Part shown: positions 42,001 through 52,198 of the stretch, piece by piece
How positions within the stretch are numbered: the stretch's first letter is position 1
How the letters are laid out: each line of letters starts with the position of its first letter
Origin: Arcuatula senhousia
Taxonomy: Eukaryota; Mollusca; Bivalvia; Mytilida; Mytilidae
Assembly (NCBI GenBank): GCA_963971305.1
Contig: OZ020307.1
Location: forward strand, 53,565,702-53,629,701
Length of the DNA stretch: 64,000 nucleotides
Reading direction: 5' to 3'
Notes under the pieces: model-generated
Told to the model about the DNA's origin: nothing
Databases searched by the model: none
What the model saw: the letters and a program-made list of their open reading frames with translations, nothing else
Program-made: the position numbers and the translations under genes

Positions 42001-45000
42001 TATGTATATATATATATAAAAAAAAAACATGTGACATGTAATTATCTTCATTGAAGACCTGATAATTCTGGTTTATGCAAATTAAACAGGTAATGAAAAA
42101 AAGACAATTTATTTTCAAAAAAAAAAAAAAAAAAAAATGAATATCTTTAAAAAGGAATACAGTTTTTCATTATAATTTATGTAAATTTCTTGCTTTTTTC
42201 AGAGAACAACTAAAATCAGGAACCACACCCCATGAAGCTAAAGCTCTAGAAACTTATGTGAGTTTATTGTGTAATTGAATTGTTAGATACCATATTATCA
42301 GCATGTAAAACAATAAAATGGAGACATTTTATAAATTTGAACTTACAGGAAAGCAAAGGAGCTAGGTCATTTATTTGTTTTAGTCTGAAAAGACCAAGTA
42401 AAAACAAAACAGGAAAAAAAGCCTCACAGACACAGCATCATTTAACAACATTTATAAAAACAATGGCAGTAACCATTAATAAAAATAAGTGATTGTTGGA
42501 CTCATTATATTGTAAATATTTGTTTGAGAGCATTACTTCAAAATGTGTATTGAATCAGAAATGAAAGTGTCGCAGTTTTAATGTGCAAAAAATATTACAA
42601 AAAGCCCAATCATACTCAAATATACAGCAATTGTATATATGATTCTGAAATGTGAATAGATGTAACCTATCTAAGATATTGTTATTGTATGTTATTTAAG
42701 ATTGCTATCAAAACAGCTAGCACTTTAAACATTTTTTCTGTACTTTGTATGATAGCAACAATGACTTTTAAAATTTCAATGATTCTTTCAATGAATTTGA
42801 CTATTTCAGTCTACAAATAAAGACAGATATGGCCGTCCTGTTAACGGCTATGACAACAGAGGATACAAAACTAACGATCCTCGGGGTCCCCCTCCACGAT
42901 ATGAAGAGAGGTCTGTAGACGATAGAAGAGGCCCACCAAGGGATAGGTCCAGAGGGGATAGACCCCGACCCCCACCTGGTGAGAGGTACAATGACAAGCC
43001 CTATAGGGACAGACCAGGACCCCCAGGAGATAGATACCGGGACGAAGATGACAGGTACCTTATATTTGTTTGATAACTTTCAGGTTTTCTGGGATTTGCT
43101 AAAATTATAAAACAGAATAATGATAGATTCATATTTTCTGTAAAGTGCTACATTGTAAATGCTATGGAACAAAATTACTATAAAGTTCTATGCAAATGAT
43201 TTTAAACTGTGCATTGCACTGGTTTGGTCAACTCATCAGATATGCTCAAGCCAAAAGTAAACTTTTGAATTGGTAATTTTCACATTTCTTTCATTGATAT
43301 CATTTTGTGGAAATTTAATTTGGAACATCTATGTATCAAATGAAGAAACAGCATTAAAAATATGAAGTATAACTAAATCTGATGAAAAAAAAGTCTATAA
43401 ATTAAAATGGCCTGCAACCTAAAGACCCTTTATTGGTGACTTATGCCATCTATTCAGTTACAAATAACCATCCAAAAATTAATTATTACAACCTGAGAAA
43501 AATATGCCCTAAAAGAGTTCTATAGATTTTTTAAAAACAATCTTGCAAACTGAAGGGTGTCTCTCGGAGCTCAAATAGAAGACTATGATCTTTTTGTGAG
43601 ACGTGTGCCATGTTTGTTTCTTGTTTGATTTGATTGATTTTGTATGTTTTAGGAGACGTGGTCCCCCAGGGGATAGGTATGGAGATGATAGAGACAGGAG
43701 AGGTCCTCCCCGTGGTCCACCAAGAGGCCCACCCAGAGACCCAAGGGACCCAGATAGGAGGGGTCCTCCAAGAGGACCACCTAGAGATGATGACAGGAGA
43801 GGCCCTCCAAGGGGGCCACCTAGAGATGGGGAAAGGAGAGGTCCTCCAAGGGGACCACCAAGAGACGATGATCGCAGGAGACAGGAGGATCGTAGACGAT
43901 ATGAGGAAGATAGACAAAGACGTCTGAAAGAGGGTGAAAGTCGTGGACCATCAATGTAAGTTGTTGTGTATGTGTTAAGAGTAATATTACTTGAAGATTT
44001 TTGGTAGGAAGAAAAGTAGAACTTTATAAAGTTGCCACTAAAAATAGTAATACTTCAAAGGAGGCTTTCAAATATTAGAAGGCAAAGACAAATTGAAATA
44101 AAAAACAACAACATGAAGAAAAAGACACCATAAAAACACACAAAACAAACAACATGCAATCAGCAACACTAACAAGAGTCTCAATGAAAGAACCTTAGTG
44201 AGCACGCTCACATACATTCTGCTACGTTCTGCTATTGGACTATAAAAATTATTCTTGAGCTGGTAAACTTTTGCGAATTAAAAATTTGAGGTAACATACA
44301 CAGTTACATATGTTATACTTTTTGCATACCAAGTTTCATTAAATTCTATTCAGTTGTTTAAGAGGAGTTGTGTTTACAAACTGTAATAAAGATTTTCTGC
44401 AAATGTCCAAGTCCAAAGGACCATAACTCCCACAAAAATTTGATGATTCCTGGTAAATTGCACAAAAAACATATGGTGTACTTCTTGCATACCAAGTTTT
44501 GTAAAATTCTGTTCATTAGTTTAAGAGGGGTTGCGTTAACAAACTAATTTCAGGATTTTCTGATAATTTCTAAGTCCAAAGGGCCATAAAGCCCACAAAA
44601 ATTGGCGGAACAAAAATTCCTGGTAATATGCACATGTACATATGGTGTACTTCTTGCATACCAAGTTTCATTAGAATATGTTCAGTAGTTTAAGAGGAGT
44701 TGCATTCACAGACAGATGGACGGACTGACGGACCAGTCAAAAACATTATACCCTCCGCAACTATGTTGTGTGTGGTAAAATGAGTGAATTCAGTGAATAT
44801 AGGCACTGTGGAAGGGTGGGCAGTTTAAACTGTATTCATGACATCTATCATGTTGTCAACAATCAAGTTAATGCTTGTCAAATCTGGTAAATGATGACAA
44901 TTTCAAACTATATGACAAAGCCACATCTCTTCTCATATTAGAGATAAAAACTTGAAAAAAAAAAAAAAAATAAGAGCTAGTTGTTTCTGTTAAAATTTGC

Positions 45001-47327
45001 AACTGGCCCAAGTTAAAAATTTTCAAAATTAGGCCAAAATAAAAATATATCTTAAATTCTCACCCCTCTTGTCCAAATTTTTATAGCCCTCTGGAAAAAA
45101 ATTGATTTTTTGGGCAAATTATGTTTATTTTTTGGATCAATTTTCTTTCAAATGGCAGAATATTTTATCAAAATGGATAAAAACCAAAATAAAATTAACG
45201 GATCCGCCCAATATTGTCAGTGAATTTGGATGAGAATCTAGGAATTATTTTTTTTAGCTCACCTGGACCGAAGGTCCATGTGAGCTATTGCAATCACTTG
45301 GTGTCCGTCATCGTCTGTCGTCTGTCCACTGTTAACAATTTTTCAAAAATCTTCTCCTCTGAAACTACTGAACAGAATTTAATGAAACTTAGTATGATTG
45401 ATCCTTAGGATGTCCTGTACAAAAGTTGTGTTTCGATTTTTAATCCGTCAAAAAACATGGCTGCCGTAGCTAAAAATAGACCAGGGGGTCAGACTACTAA
45501 TTTTGGCTTGTAAAACAAAAAATATAAGAGATAGATGAAATCTGATGCCACCAAACTGCTTCAGCATCAAAAGTTCTACAAAAGTCTCCATTGGATCCAA
45601 GTTGTCAGATGATTCCTTATAGGGGTTACAGCCCCTTAAAGGTGAAAAATAGTGTTTTTTCATGTTTTTGGCTAATAGAATGTAAAGTATTGAGAAAGAG
45701 AAAAGCTGTTGCTTGCTTAAATGTTCAGCTCATTTAGCTCTACAAAAGTTGTCATAGAGTCGAAGTTGTCACCAGACCCCTTATAGGGGTTACAGCCCCT
45801 TAAAGGCTGAAAATAGTGTTTTTTGGCATATAGAATGAAAACTATTGCAGATAAGGAAAAGCTGTTGCTTGCTTAAATGTTCAGCCCATTAAGCTCTACA
45901 AAAGTTGTCATAGGGTCGAAGTTCTCAGATGACCCCTTATAGGGGTCACAGCCGCTTAAAGGCAAAAAATAGTGTTTTTGGCCTACAGAATGAAAACTAT
46001 TGCAGATAGAGAAAAGCTGTTGCTTGCCTATAGGGTCCAAGTTGTCACATGACCCCTTATAGGGGTTACAGCCCCTTAAAGGCTGAAAATACATGTAGTG
46101 TTTTTTGGCATATAGAATGAAAACTATTGCAGATAGGGAGAAGCTGTTGCTTGCTTAAATGTTCAGACCATTTAGCTCTACAAAAGTCGTCTTAGGGTCG
46201 AAGTTCTCAGATGACCCCTTACAGGGGTCACAGCCCCTTAAAGGCAAAAATAGTGTTTTTGGCCTACAGAATGAAAACTATTGCAGATAGAGAAAAGCTG
46301 TTGCTTGCTTAAATGTTCAGCTCATTTAGCTCTACAAAAGTCTTCATAGGGTCAAAGTTGTCAGATGACCCCTTATAGGGGTTACAGCCCCTTAAAGGCG
46401 AAAAATAGTGTTTTTGGCCTTTAGAATGAAAACTATTGCAGATAGGGGAAAGCTGTTGCTTGCTTAAATATTCAGCTCATTTAGCTCTACAAAAGTCTTC
46501 ATAGGGTCGAAGTTGTCAGATGACCCCTTATAGAGGTTGCAGCCCCTTAAAGGCGAAAAATAGTGTTTTTGGCCTATAGAATGAAAACTATTGCAGATAG
46601 AGAAAAGCTGTTGCTTGCTTAAATGTTTAGCTCATTTAGCTCTACAAAAGTTGTCATAGGGTCGAAGTTGTCAGATGACCTCTTACAGGGGTTACAGCCC
46701 CATAAAGGCGAAAAATAGTATTTTTGGCCTATAGCAGATAGAGAAAAGCTGTTGCTTGCTTAAATGTTCAGCCATTTAGCTCTACCAAAGTCTCCATAGG
46801 GTTGAAGTTGTCAGATGACCCCTTATAGGGATAACAGCCCCTAAATTAACATGTTCATGTTTTTGGCTTATATAATGAAAACTATAGCAGATAAGGAAAA
46901 GTTGTTGCTTGCTTAAATGTTCAGTTCATTAAGCTCTTAACAAAAGTCTCTATAGAGTCAAAGTGTTCAGATGGCCCTTTAAATAACATTTTGCACTTTT
47001 TTGGCCTACAGAATGGCAACTATTGCTGAAAGAGAAAAACTGTTGCTTGCTTAAATGTTCAGCTTATTTAGCTATACAAAGTTCTTTATAGGGTTGACAT
47101 CAAGACCAGGTGAGCGATTCAGGCTCCTGAGAGCCTCTTGGTATGGCTTTACATACATAGGACTGATACACAATATTCTGAAAATGTCGTTGAATTTCAA
47201 TGCTTTTCTATTTTGCAGTGAGAAACCTCCCTTGCCAATGCCCGGGCCACGCCCTGTCATCCCCGCATCAGAACCTGCCATTGTATTCAAGGGTGATGCT
47301 GATGTTTCCTCAGAATCCATATTATAG
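38724..47327 (+). CDS. unrecognised two-pass membrane protein with Arg/Gly/Pro/Asp-rich tail
   Basis: Six coding exons: 38724-39056, 40180-40250, 42203-42257, 42810-43054, 43653-43955, 47219-47327. All have GT/AG and matching phases; 1116 nt including TAG, 371 residues. Residues 1-37 are polar with no signal peptide. Two hydrophobic segments lie at about 38-61 and 77-99, joined by a short loop (RHRHVYLISWNDQ). After residue 100 the chain is hydrophilic (FRPIGDYGVAVTHKSRLNY), then about 180 residues rich in RGPPRGPPRD-type repeats, and it ends PAIVFKGDADVSSESIL. With both ends likely cytosolic, the tail could bind SH3/WW domains or RNA, but that is inference. I do not recognise the family. The ATG is the first in frame and follows a GC-richer leader. 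Introns carry an LTR element, MITEs and tandem-core repeats. Confidence 0.85.
39357..39640. mobile_element. MITE with AGGGAGC ends in intron 1
   Basis: AGGGAGCGACCATTTGATTT at the left and the inverse of AGGGAGCAGCCATTTGATTT at the right, each followed inward by a G/C run and CTATGG. 284 bp. Confidence 0.85.
39660..40179. other. intron 1 remainder, nothing recognised
   Basis: AT-rich, no motif or repeat boundary found. Confidence 0.4.
40180..40250 (+). CDS. membrane protein coding exon 2
   Basis: FRPIGDYGVAVTHKSRLNYE HET plus two bases, between TTCACAG and GTAAGTAG. The LTR element starts 50 bp downstream. Confidence 0.85.
40300..40462 (-). repeat. 3' LTR
   Basis: Differs from the 5' LTR at a few positions only (for example ATTGCGTTATG against GCTGCGTGACG). 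Confidence 0.9.
40919..41433 (-). pseudogene. gag-like remnant of the LTR element
   Basis: First frame MELEILRDIHRKHTEDLTKK ... (41433-41188), a charged helical 81-residue segment. It overlaps a second frame (41206-40919) that is Lys/Arg-rich at its end (NRRKTKGLKIGKKR). Position after the primer-binding site suggests gag; no protease, RT or integrase motif is present. Confidence 0.5.
41450..41612 (-). repeat. 5' LTR
   Basis: Begins TGTCCAGAATC on the minus strand and ends TTTATA just before the primer-binding site. Confidence 0.9.
42203..42257 (+). CDS. membrane protein coding exon 3
   Basis: 55-nt exon, EQLKSGTTPHEAKALETY, between TTTTTTCAG and GTGAGT. Identified by phase fit. Confidence 0.8.
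42810..43054 (+). CDS. membrane protein coding exon 4 (R/G/P/D-rich)
   Basis: STNKDRYGRPVNGYDNRGYK followed by many DR, RGPP and PPG motifs, ending RYRDEDD plus two bases; donor GTACCT. Confidence 0.85.
43653..43955 (+). CDS. membrane protein coding exon 5 (RGPPRGPPRD repeats)
   Basis: Repeated RRGPPRGPPRD blocks separated by DD/DG/GE, then a charged helix-like stretch (DRRRYEEDRQRRLKEGE). The repeat makes both strands open; this strand has the splice signals. Confidence 0.87.
43955..44175. other. intron 5 start, nothing recognised
   Basis: A-rich intron sequence before the repeat elements. Confidence 0.4.
44180..44775 (+). mobile_element. tandem-core element, about 165-bp unit, GGAC tract
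   Basis: TGCATACCAAGTTT at 44323, 44486 and 44655. Then GACAGATGGACGGACTGACG and CATTATACCCTCCGCAACTA at the end. Same order of parts as the larger elements in this window. Confidence 0.7.
45026..45246. mobile_element. MITE, TAGATTCTCATCC family, copy B
   Basis: AGGCCAAAATAAAAATATAT then a decayed TTCTCACCCC at the left; GGATGAGAATCTAGGAATT at the right. Interior resembles 16741 and 50860. Confidence 0.7.
45256..47137 (-). mobile_element. TCACCTGG-family element, about 155-bp core, copy 2
   Basis: AGCTCACCTGG at 45256 and CCAGGTGAGCG at 47107, with a hairpin AGGCTCCTGAGAGCCT at the far end. About nine units marked by AAAAGCTGTTGCTTGC at 45701, 45857, 46012, 46138, 46293, 46448 and on. Opposite orientation to 56272-57766. 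Confidence 0.85.
47219..47327 (+). CDS. membrane protein coding exon 6 (stop)
   Basis: EKPPLPMPGPRPVIPASEPA IVFKGDADVSSESIL then TAG. Acceptor TTTTGCAG. A tandem-core element ends 82 bp upstream. Confidence 0.85.
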
Positions 47328-48150
47328 TTCTATCTGATCTGAGACATTGTATATAATCATTGTATATAGATTTTAGTCATCTGTCAATTCTACTGAAACC
47401 AATGTTAAGTTTAAAGTTGTTCTATATATACATGTAGCTGCATTCTGTAGTTTCAAACTTGCAATGCAAATATTTTATATGCAAATTAAAATGAAGTTTA
47501 AACTTTTGGTTTTTCTTCAAGACATATTTTTTAAAAATCCATGGAGAATGAAAATTAAGCTTTTGGTAAAATGTCTTGTATGCTAAATTTACGATATTTG
47601 TTTGTATCTCAAAGTTACCAGAAAATCTATAGAACAATGAAGGATTTAAGTATGAGTGCTATAACAACTTTGTAAATTATACATGTAATTGCAAATAATC
47701 CAATTGTTGTAATAGCATTTACCGGTATTTACATAAAACGACGTAATGAAATGTGGTTATTTTCAAGAAAAAAATGTTACTATGAAATAAGTTTTTGTCA
47801 GTTGTTTACATGTAAAATATGATTTCCTAAGGAGTTTTATTGTAAAAATTCCATAGTGTATTTTTTTTAATTGAATTTTTTACTTCAACATTCCAAGACA
47901 TCATGATACATGTAGGAATCATCTTTTAAAATTCTTTTTTTTTCTTATATTAGAGTGCCATGTTGTAAATATACATATTTTTTTATATCGATCTATTGTG
48001 TTTTATATATGATTTGTTTTTGTAATTCAGACGTCATCATTGTAATTTGGATTTTATCGAAATACATTTATTTTGCTGCATGTATTTACATATTAGAAGG
48101 AATTCATTTTATGTTTTAAAAACTTTTATGCAAGAACATAGGGGTGGATA
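47328..48150 (+). other. 3' flank / probable 3' UTR of the membrane protein gene
   Basis: AT-rich after the TAG; no canonical AATAAA seen, so the transcript end is undetermined. Confidence 0.35.
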
Positions 48151-48154
48151 ATTT

Positions 48155-48945
48155 TTGTCTCGCCTGCGACGAATAGTCGCGGAAGGCGAGACATAGGTAT
48201 TACTTTCCGGCGACGGCGGCGGCGACGGCGGCGGCGTAAACTTTTTTGTAAGACTTTTGTGGACAATGAATTGCTTGAAAAGTATAATAGCTAGGCATCT
48301 GATATTTGGTATACAGACAGTTCAGGTTATGGTCTACGCAACTGTCACCATGCCGTTTGACCCTGACCCCATTTTCACGCTCCAGTGACTCTGTGAACTT
48401 AGGTTTTTTTTCAGGCCGTAAACTTTTTTGTAAGACTTTTGTGGACGATGAATTGCTTGAAAAGTATAATAGCTAGGCATCTGATATTTGGTATACAGAC
48501 AGTTCAGGTTATGGTCTATGCAACTGTCACCATGCCGTTTGACCCTGACCCCATTTTCACGCTCCAGTGACTCTGTGAACTTAGGTGTTTTTCAGGCCAA
48601 AAAACTTTTTTGTAAGACTTTTATGGAAGATGAATTGCTTGAAAAGTATAATAGCTAGGCATCTGATATTGGGTAAACAGACAGTTGCAGTTAAGGACAA
48701 CGCAACTGTCACCATGCCATGTGACCATGACCCCATTTTTATGCTCCAGTGACTCTGTGAACTTAGGTCTTTTTTCAGACAGAAAACTTTTTGTAATACT
48801 TGTGTGGATAATGGATTGCTTGAATAGTATAATAACTAGGCATCTGTTATTAGGTATACTGACACTTTTTGTGTTTATATCAAGAAATGAAAGCTTAGGT
48901 AGTTGATTTTAGTGATGGTGCCGGCAGGCGAGACATACTTTTAGT
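48155..48945. mobile_element. TGTCTCGCC-family TIR element, 181-bp core, inverted copy
   Basis: TTGTCTCGCCTGCGACGAATAG at the left (spaced over 48156-48180) and GGCAGGCGAGACATA at the right (about 48924). A GGCGGCGACGGC tract at 48211-48235. Units start TAAACTTTTTTGTAAGAC at 48237, 48419 and 48599. Confidence 0.85.
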
Positions 48946-49419
48946 GGCCACACTTGTTTATAATAAAATCATTTATAGTGGAACAGTTCAATTAATATAA
49001 AATACATCAAAATATTAAATTGAAATCTTTGTGAAAACCAGTTTTGAACTATCATTGAAATTTTGATGTTAAAAAACTTGACTTCATAATTTTCAGCCTG
49101 TGTCATTACATTTTCTGAACATCTTATAATTACAAATATATTTTTACTATTTACAATAAAGCCAATAAAATTGATTTCTAGTATCTTTCGTCCTCTTTTA
49201 ATGATAGATTCTAACATTCTACATGCTGATAATCAGATTTTTAAAATGGAGAAATTTCAGTTCATAGTCACAGTCCAAGTCTTACAATGTCTTAGCCAAG
49301 AACAGACTTCTCTCTAGATGAATTGAACTTTGATCGATTTGATTTTTATTGTGTGTTTAGTTTTTGTGCTTTGTCTGGGAATATTGATAGGAGGAAGGTT
49401 TGGCCCAGAAACTAGTTTA

Positions 49420-49745
49420 ACCCTGCCACATTTTATATTATGTGCCTGTCCTAAGCCAGGAATCTTTGCCAAAGTTTTTGTTTGTACTTGTCTTTTTGAT
49501 GTTTTCTGTTTCAATTAAAAAAAAATAGTTTAACTAGTTTAACCCTGCCACATTTTATATTTGCCTGTCCTAAGCCAGGAATCTTTGCCAAAGTTTTTGT
49601 TTGTATTTGTCTTTTTGATGTTTTCTGTTCCATGTTTAAGAAGGGGATCTATCTGTGACTATTTCAGGACTGGATTTGAATTATATGTATTTTATTTAGA
49701 CCCTGTGTTCCATATACTTATTCCACATCTCATTATTTTGTATTA
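49420..49745 (+). repeat. interspersed repeat with local duplication
   Basis: AACCCTGCCACATTTTATAT ... AGCCAGGAATCTTTGCC occurs twice (from about 49420 and 49534), then continues into the GCTGCTGG-family body (GACTGGATTTGAATTATATG). Confidence 0.75.
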
Positions 49746-49769
49746 TTTAAACATGAATATATAAGAAGC

Positions 49770-50060
49770 AGAGAGGTACCATTAGAGCATTCAAATGACA
49801 GTAATCTTAACAAAGACAATGTCAGTAAACCCAAACAAGAACAACACAAAGAAACTAGAAAACATAAAAAATGCACAAAAACAATTGAATAGCAATCAAA
49901 AAATGATCTTAGTCATAACAAGACTGATCTCTGGTGCTCTGGAAGAGTTCCTACTTGTTGCAACACGTCTGTTGCCTGGCAGATTGTTAATTCAGCATGA
50001 CAAGAAGAACCAGACAAAATCTTTGACAAACCAACAACTGTACTCATGTGACAGATAGAT
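49770..50060 (+). repeat. interspersed repeat (GCACAAAG...GCACACC family)
   Basis: AGAGGTACCATTAGAGCATT ... GCTCTGGAAGAGTTCCTAC, as at 54790-55020. Confidence 0.65.
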
Positions 50061-50859
50061 ATCACATATTTGTCAAAAACACATGATGTCTTCTTAAAAA
50101 ATTTCTTGAGTTATGACAGCATTTAAGGACTAACATTAAGCAGTTTTAGTATCATGTCTTGACACTTAATTGAATCATTGTTAGCCTCAAAAGCTCTGTA
50201 ATATTGTTTTACACTTTATAATCTGTAACAGAAGAAATGTTGCTACACAAGAACTCTGAAAGAAAATTTGAAGATCAGACTTTGATTTCCAGGAAAAAAT
50301 CAACTTTAATGCATACTACCAAATACCAACTGGATTTAAGAGGTCTAAAAGCAAATGTAAAAACAGTGAATTCCCACATTAGTTTGTTTTCAATACAGAA
50401 TAATATTGAAGAATAAAATATTTTTTTTATTATGATTTTTATGAAAACAAATACTAATACATAATATTTAAAAAAAAATCAACAATGCACAAGATTAAAA
50501 TTAAATAAAACTACATCATCTTAACATTAAAACATCTTAACATCTAAACATTTTTAACAGAGAAAATCACATAAGCACCAATAACCCACCCCCCCAAATG
50601 GATCAGTAACAGCTATCACTGCTAACAATCTCACTTGGGGAAGATACCCCAAGCACTTGTCAAACTACATATAAAGTCCAATTATCTCCCCTGATATTAA
50701 AGAGCAATTGATGATCTTTCTGCATTTCTAATTTCCTTAAAATCCACCAAGCAGTCTTTTGAGGAGTTGCACTAAGAAATATGTGGACAGATATGGTGAT
50801 TCTTAGGTACCCCAAAATCGGTTTGCAGGGGTATATAAAAAGTTATAAATTCATTTCCT
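50061..50859. other. intergenic between membrane protein gene and FLCN, nothing recognised
   Basis: AT-rich; no gene, RNA or repeat boundary that I can support. Confidence 0.45.
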
Positions 50860-51100
50860 ATAGGCCAAAATAAAACAATTCCTTGAATCTCATCCAAATT
50901 TCTTGAAAATATGGGGTGGGTGGGGGAACTTTATTTTCTATCCATTTTGATAAAAAAAATTCTGTCATTTTGAAGGAAATTGATTAAAAATAAACATAAT
51001 TTGCCTAAAAATCTTAATAATTTTTTTGAGGCAGCTGAAAAATTTGGGAAAGGAGGGGATGAGATTCTAGGATATTTTTTAAAACTGATAACTTGCCAAA
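50860..51100. mobile_element. MITE, TAGATTCTCATCC family, copy C
   Basis: TAGGCCAAAATAAAACAATT ... GAATCTCATCC at the left; GGATGAGATTCTAGGATATT ... GCCAAAATAAA at the right. Confidence 0.75.
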
Positions 51101-51279
51101 ATAAATTGGTTTACAGTAAAACCTCAAATATGATGTTATGCATGGAGTATCAATGTTGATGGAATGTGGTTTCTGTATTGAGAACTGAGACCAGAATTCT
51201 GCTGTTGAGCTGTTGATGTTGACAGAATGTAGGTTCTTATACTGAACATTGAGACCAGAAGTTCAGAACATAATTAGTG

Positions 51280-51600
51280 TTGATTAACTTATTTTGTGGG
51301 TAACAATTTTTGTGCTTTGATGACAATTTACAATTGTAGAAATAAACCTTTTATTAAGACGTTTCGGCCTTAGGCCTTCATCAGTTTCACAAAATACTCC
51401 TGAGCTACATTTTGACTGTTATCTCTTCAACTTGTATTGAATTAATGTCATTGGTAAATTCACAAGTTAGTGGATTCTGATATTTGTGGTTCTGAAAGTC
51501 TGCATCATACAGATTAATGTAAAATTTCCTTTTCGTGAATCAGCACACACGAAAACAATGAAAATTGATACCTAAACAAATAATAATGAAGCCACAGTAA
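51280..51600. mobile_element. MITE (CTGTGG...TTCATT family) carrying an insertion
   Basis: TTTTGTGGGTAACAATTTTTG at the left (51293 on) and AATGAAGCCACAGTAA at the right, as in the 2006 copy. An unrelated piece at about 51320-51470 interrupts it. Confidence 0.55.
51345..51390 (-). ncRNA. hammerhead-like core motif
   Basis: Minus strand: CTGATGA (51384-51378), stem GGCC-TAA-GGCC, GAAAC (51365-51361), GTC. Position 10.1 is A, not the usual G, and no convincing stem I is visible. Similar motifs occur in Penelope-like elements (family knowledge). May be a degenerate ribozyme. Confidence 0.4.
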
Positions 51601-51626
51601 ATGTATGTCTCCTGATGATTTCCTAT

Positions 51627-51865
51627 ATACCGTATGAGTTGTTTTTTTTTTGCGGTAGTTTAATTTAGTGGATTTCTAAAAAAATGACAGATTTTTTTTT
51701 TTGCAGAATTCAATTTTAGCGGTTACTTAAACCAAATTGCAAGTATGTACTCTGCATATACTATTTAAAAGATTTAATTTTCACTGGTTTATATTTTTAC
51801 GAGTTGCTAAGTACCACGAAAAAAATTTGAAATTAGATTCTGGCAAAAATACAACTTATACAGTA
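51627..51865. mobile_element. MITE with TACCGTATGAGTTGT ends
   Basis: TACCGTATGAGTTG at the left and the inverse of TACTGTATAAGTTGTATTTT at the right; 239 bp. Confidence 0.7.
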
Positions 51866-52014
51866 TTGTTTGCAGGGAGTATCATTAATGTTGAGCTTTT
51901 GATGTAGACAGTATGTGTATATATAGAGAACTGAGACTAGAAGTCAAGAACTTCATTTAATTGTTTGTCTTCTTCCAATTTTCTATCCTCTATGCTGTTT
52001 GTGGGATGTTAGAA

Positions 52015-52198
52015 TCAATGCTGAGCTTTTGATGTAGATAGTATGTGATTCCTATATTGAGAACTGAGACCAGAAGTCCAGAACTGCATTAATTGTTTGT
52101 CTTCCTCTTGGGCTCCTACCACATGTAACAGATTTTTAGTGTCCACTTCTGAGATGCTCCCTCCGGCTTTGGTAAACTTGTATAGGACTTTTACTTTA
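52015..52198 (-). CDS. FLCN: FLCN terminal exon (stop)
   Basis: KVKVLYKFTKAGGSISEVDT then LLHVVGAQEEDKQLMQFW and STSKAQH, TGA at 52017-52015. Acceptor CATTTCAG at 52200-52199. Two decayed copies of the acceptor and first 45-50 bp lie upstream (52228-52287 and 52309-52353). Confidence 0.95.

Larger units (their letters stand above)
51138..51975 (-). pseudogene. decayed tandem copies of the FLCN terminal-exon 3' end
   Basis: Segments at about 51138-51205, 51183-51260 and 51889-51975 match the last coding 70-100 bp of FLCN (GAGAACTGAGACCAGAAGTC, GAGCTTTTGATGTAGA). The nearest copy still reads EEDKQLNE but has a stop. MITEs lie between the copies. Confidence 0.75.

Noticed and set aside
43531..43917. 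128-codon antisense frame
   Set aside because: Mirror of the RGPP-repeat exon of the plus-strand gene. Splice sites and phase fit only the plus strand.
47072..47320. 82-codon minus-strand frame
   Set aside because: Shadow of the terminal exon of the membrane protein gene and the end of a repeat.
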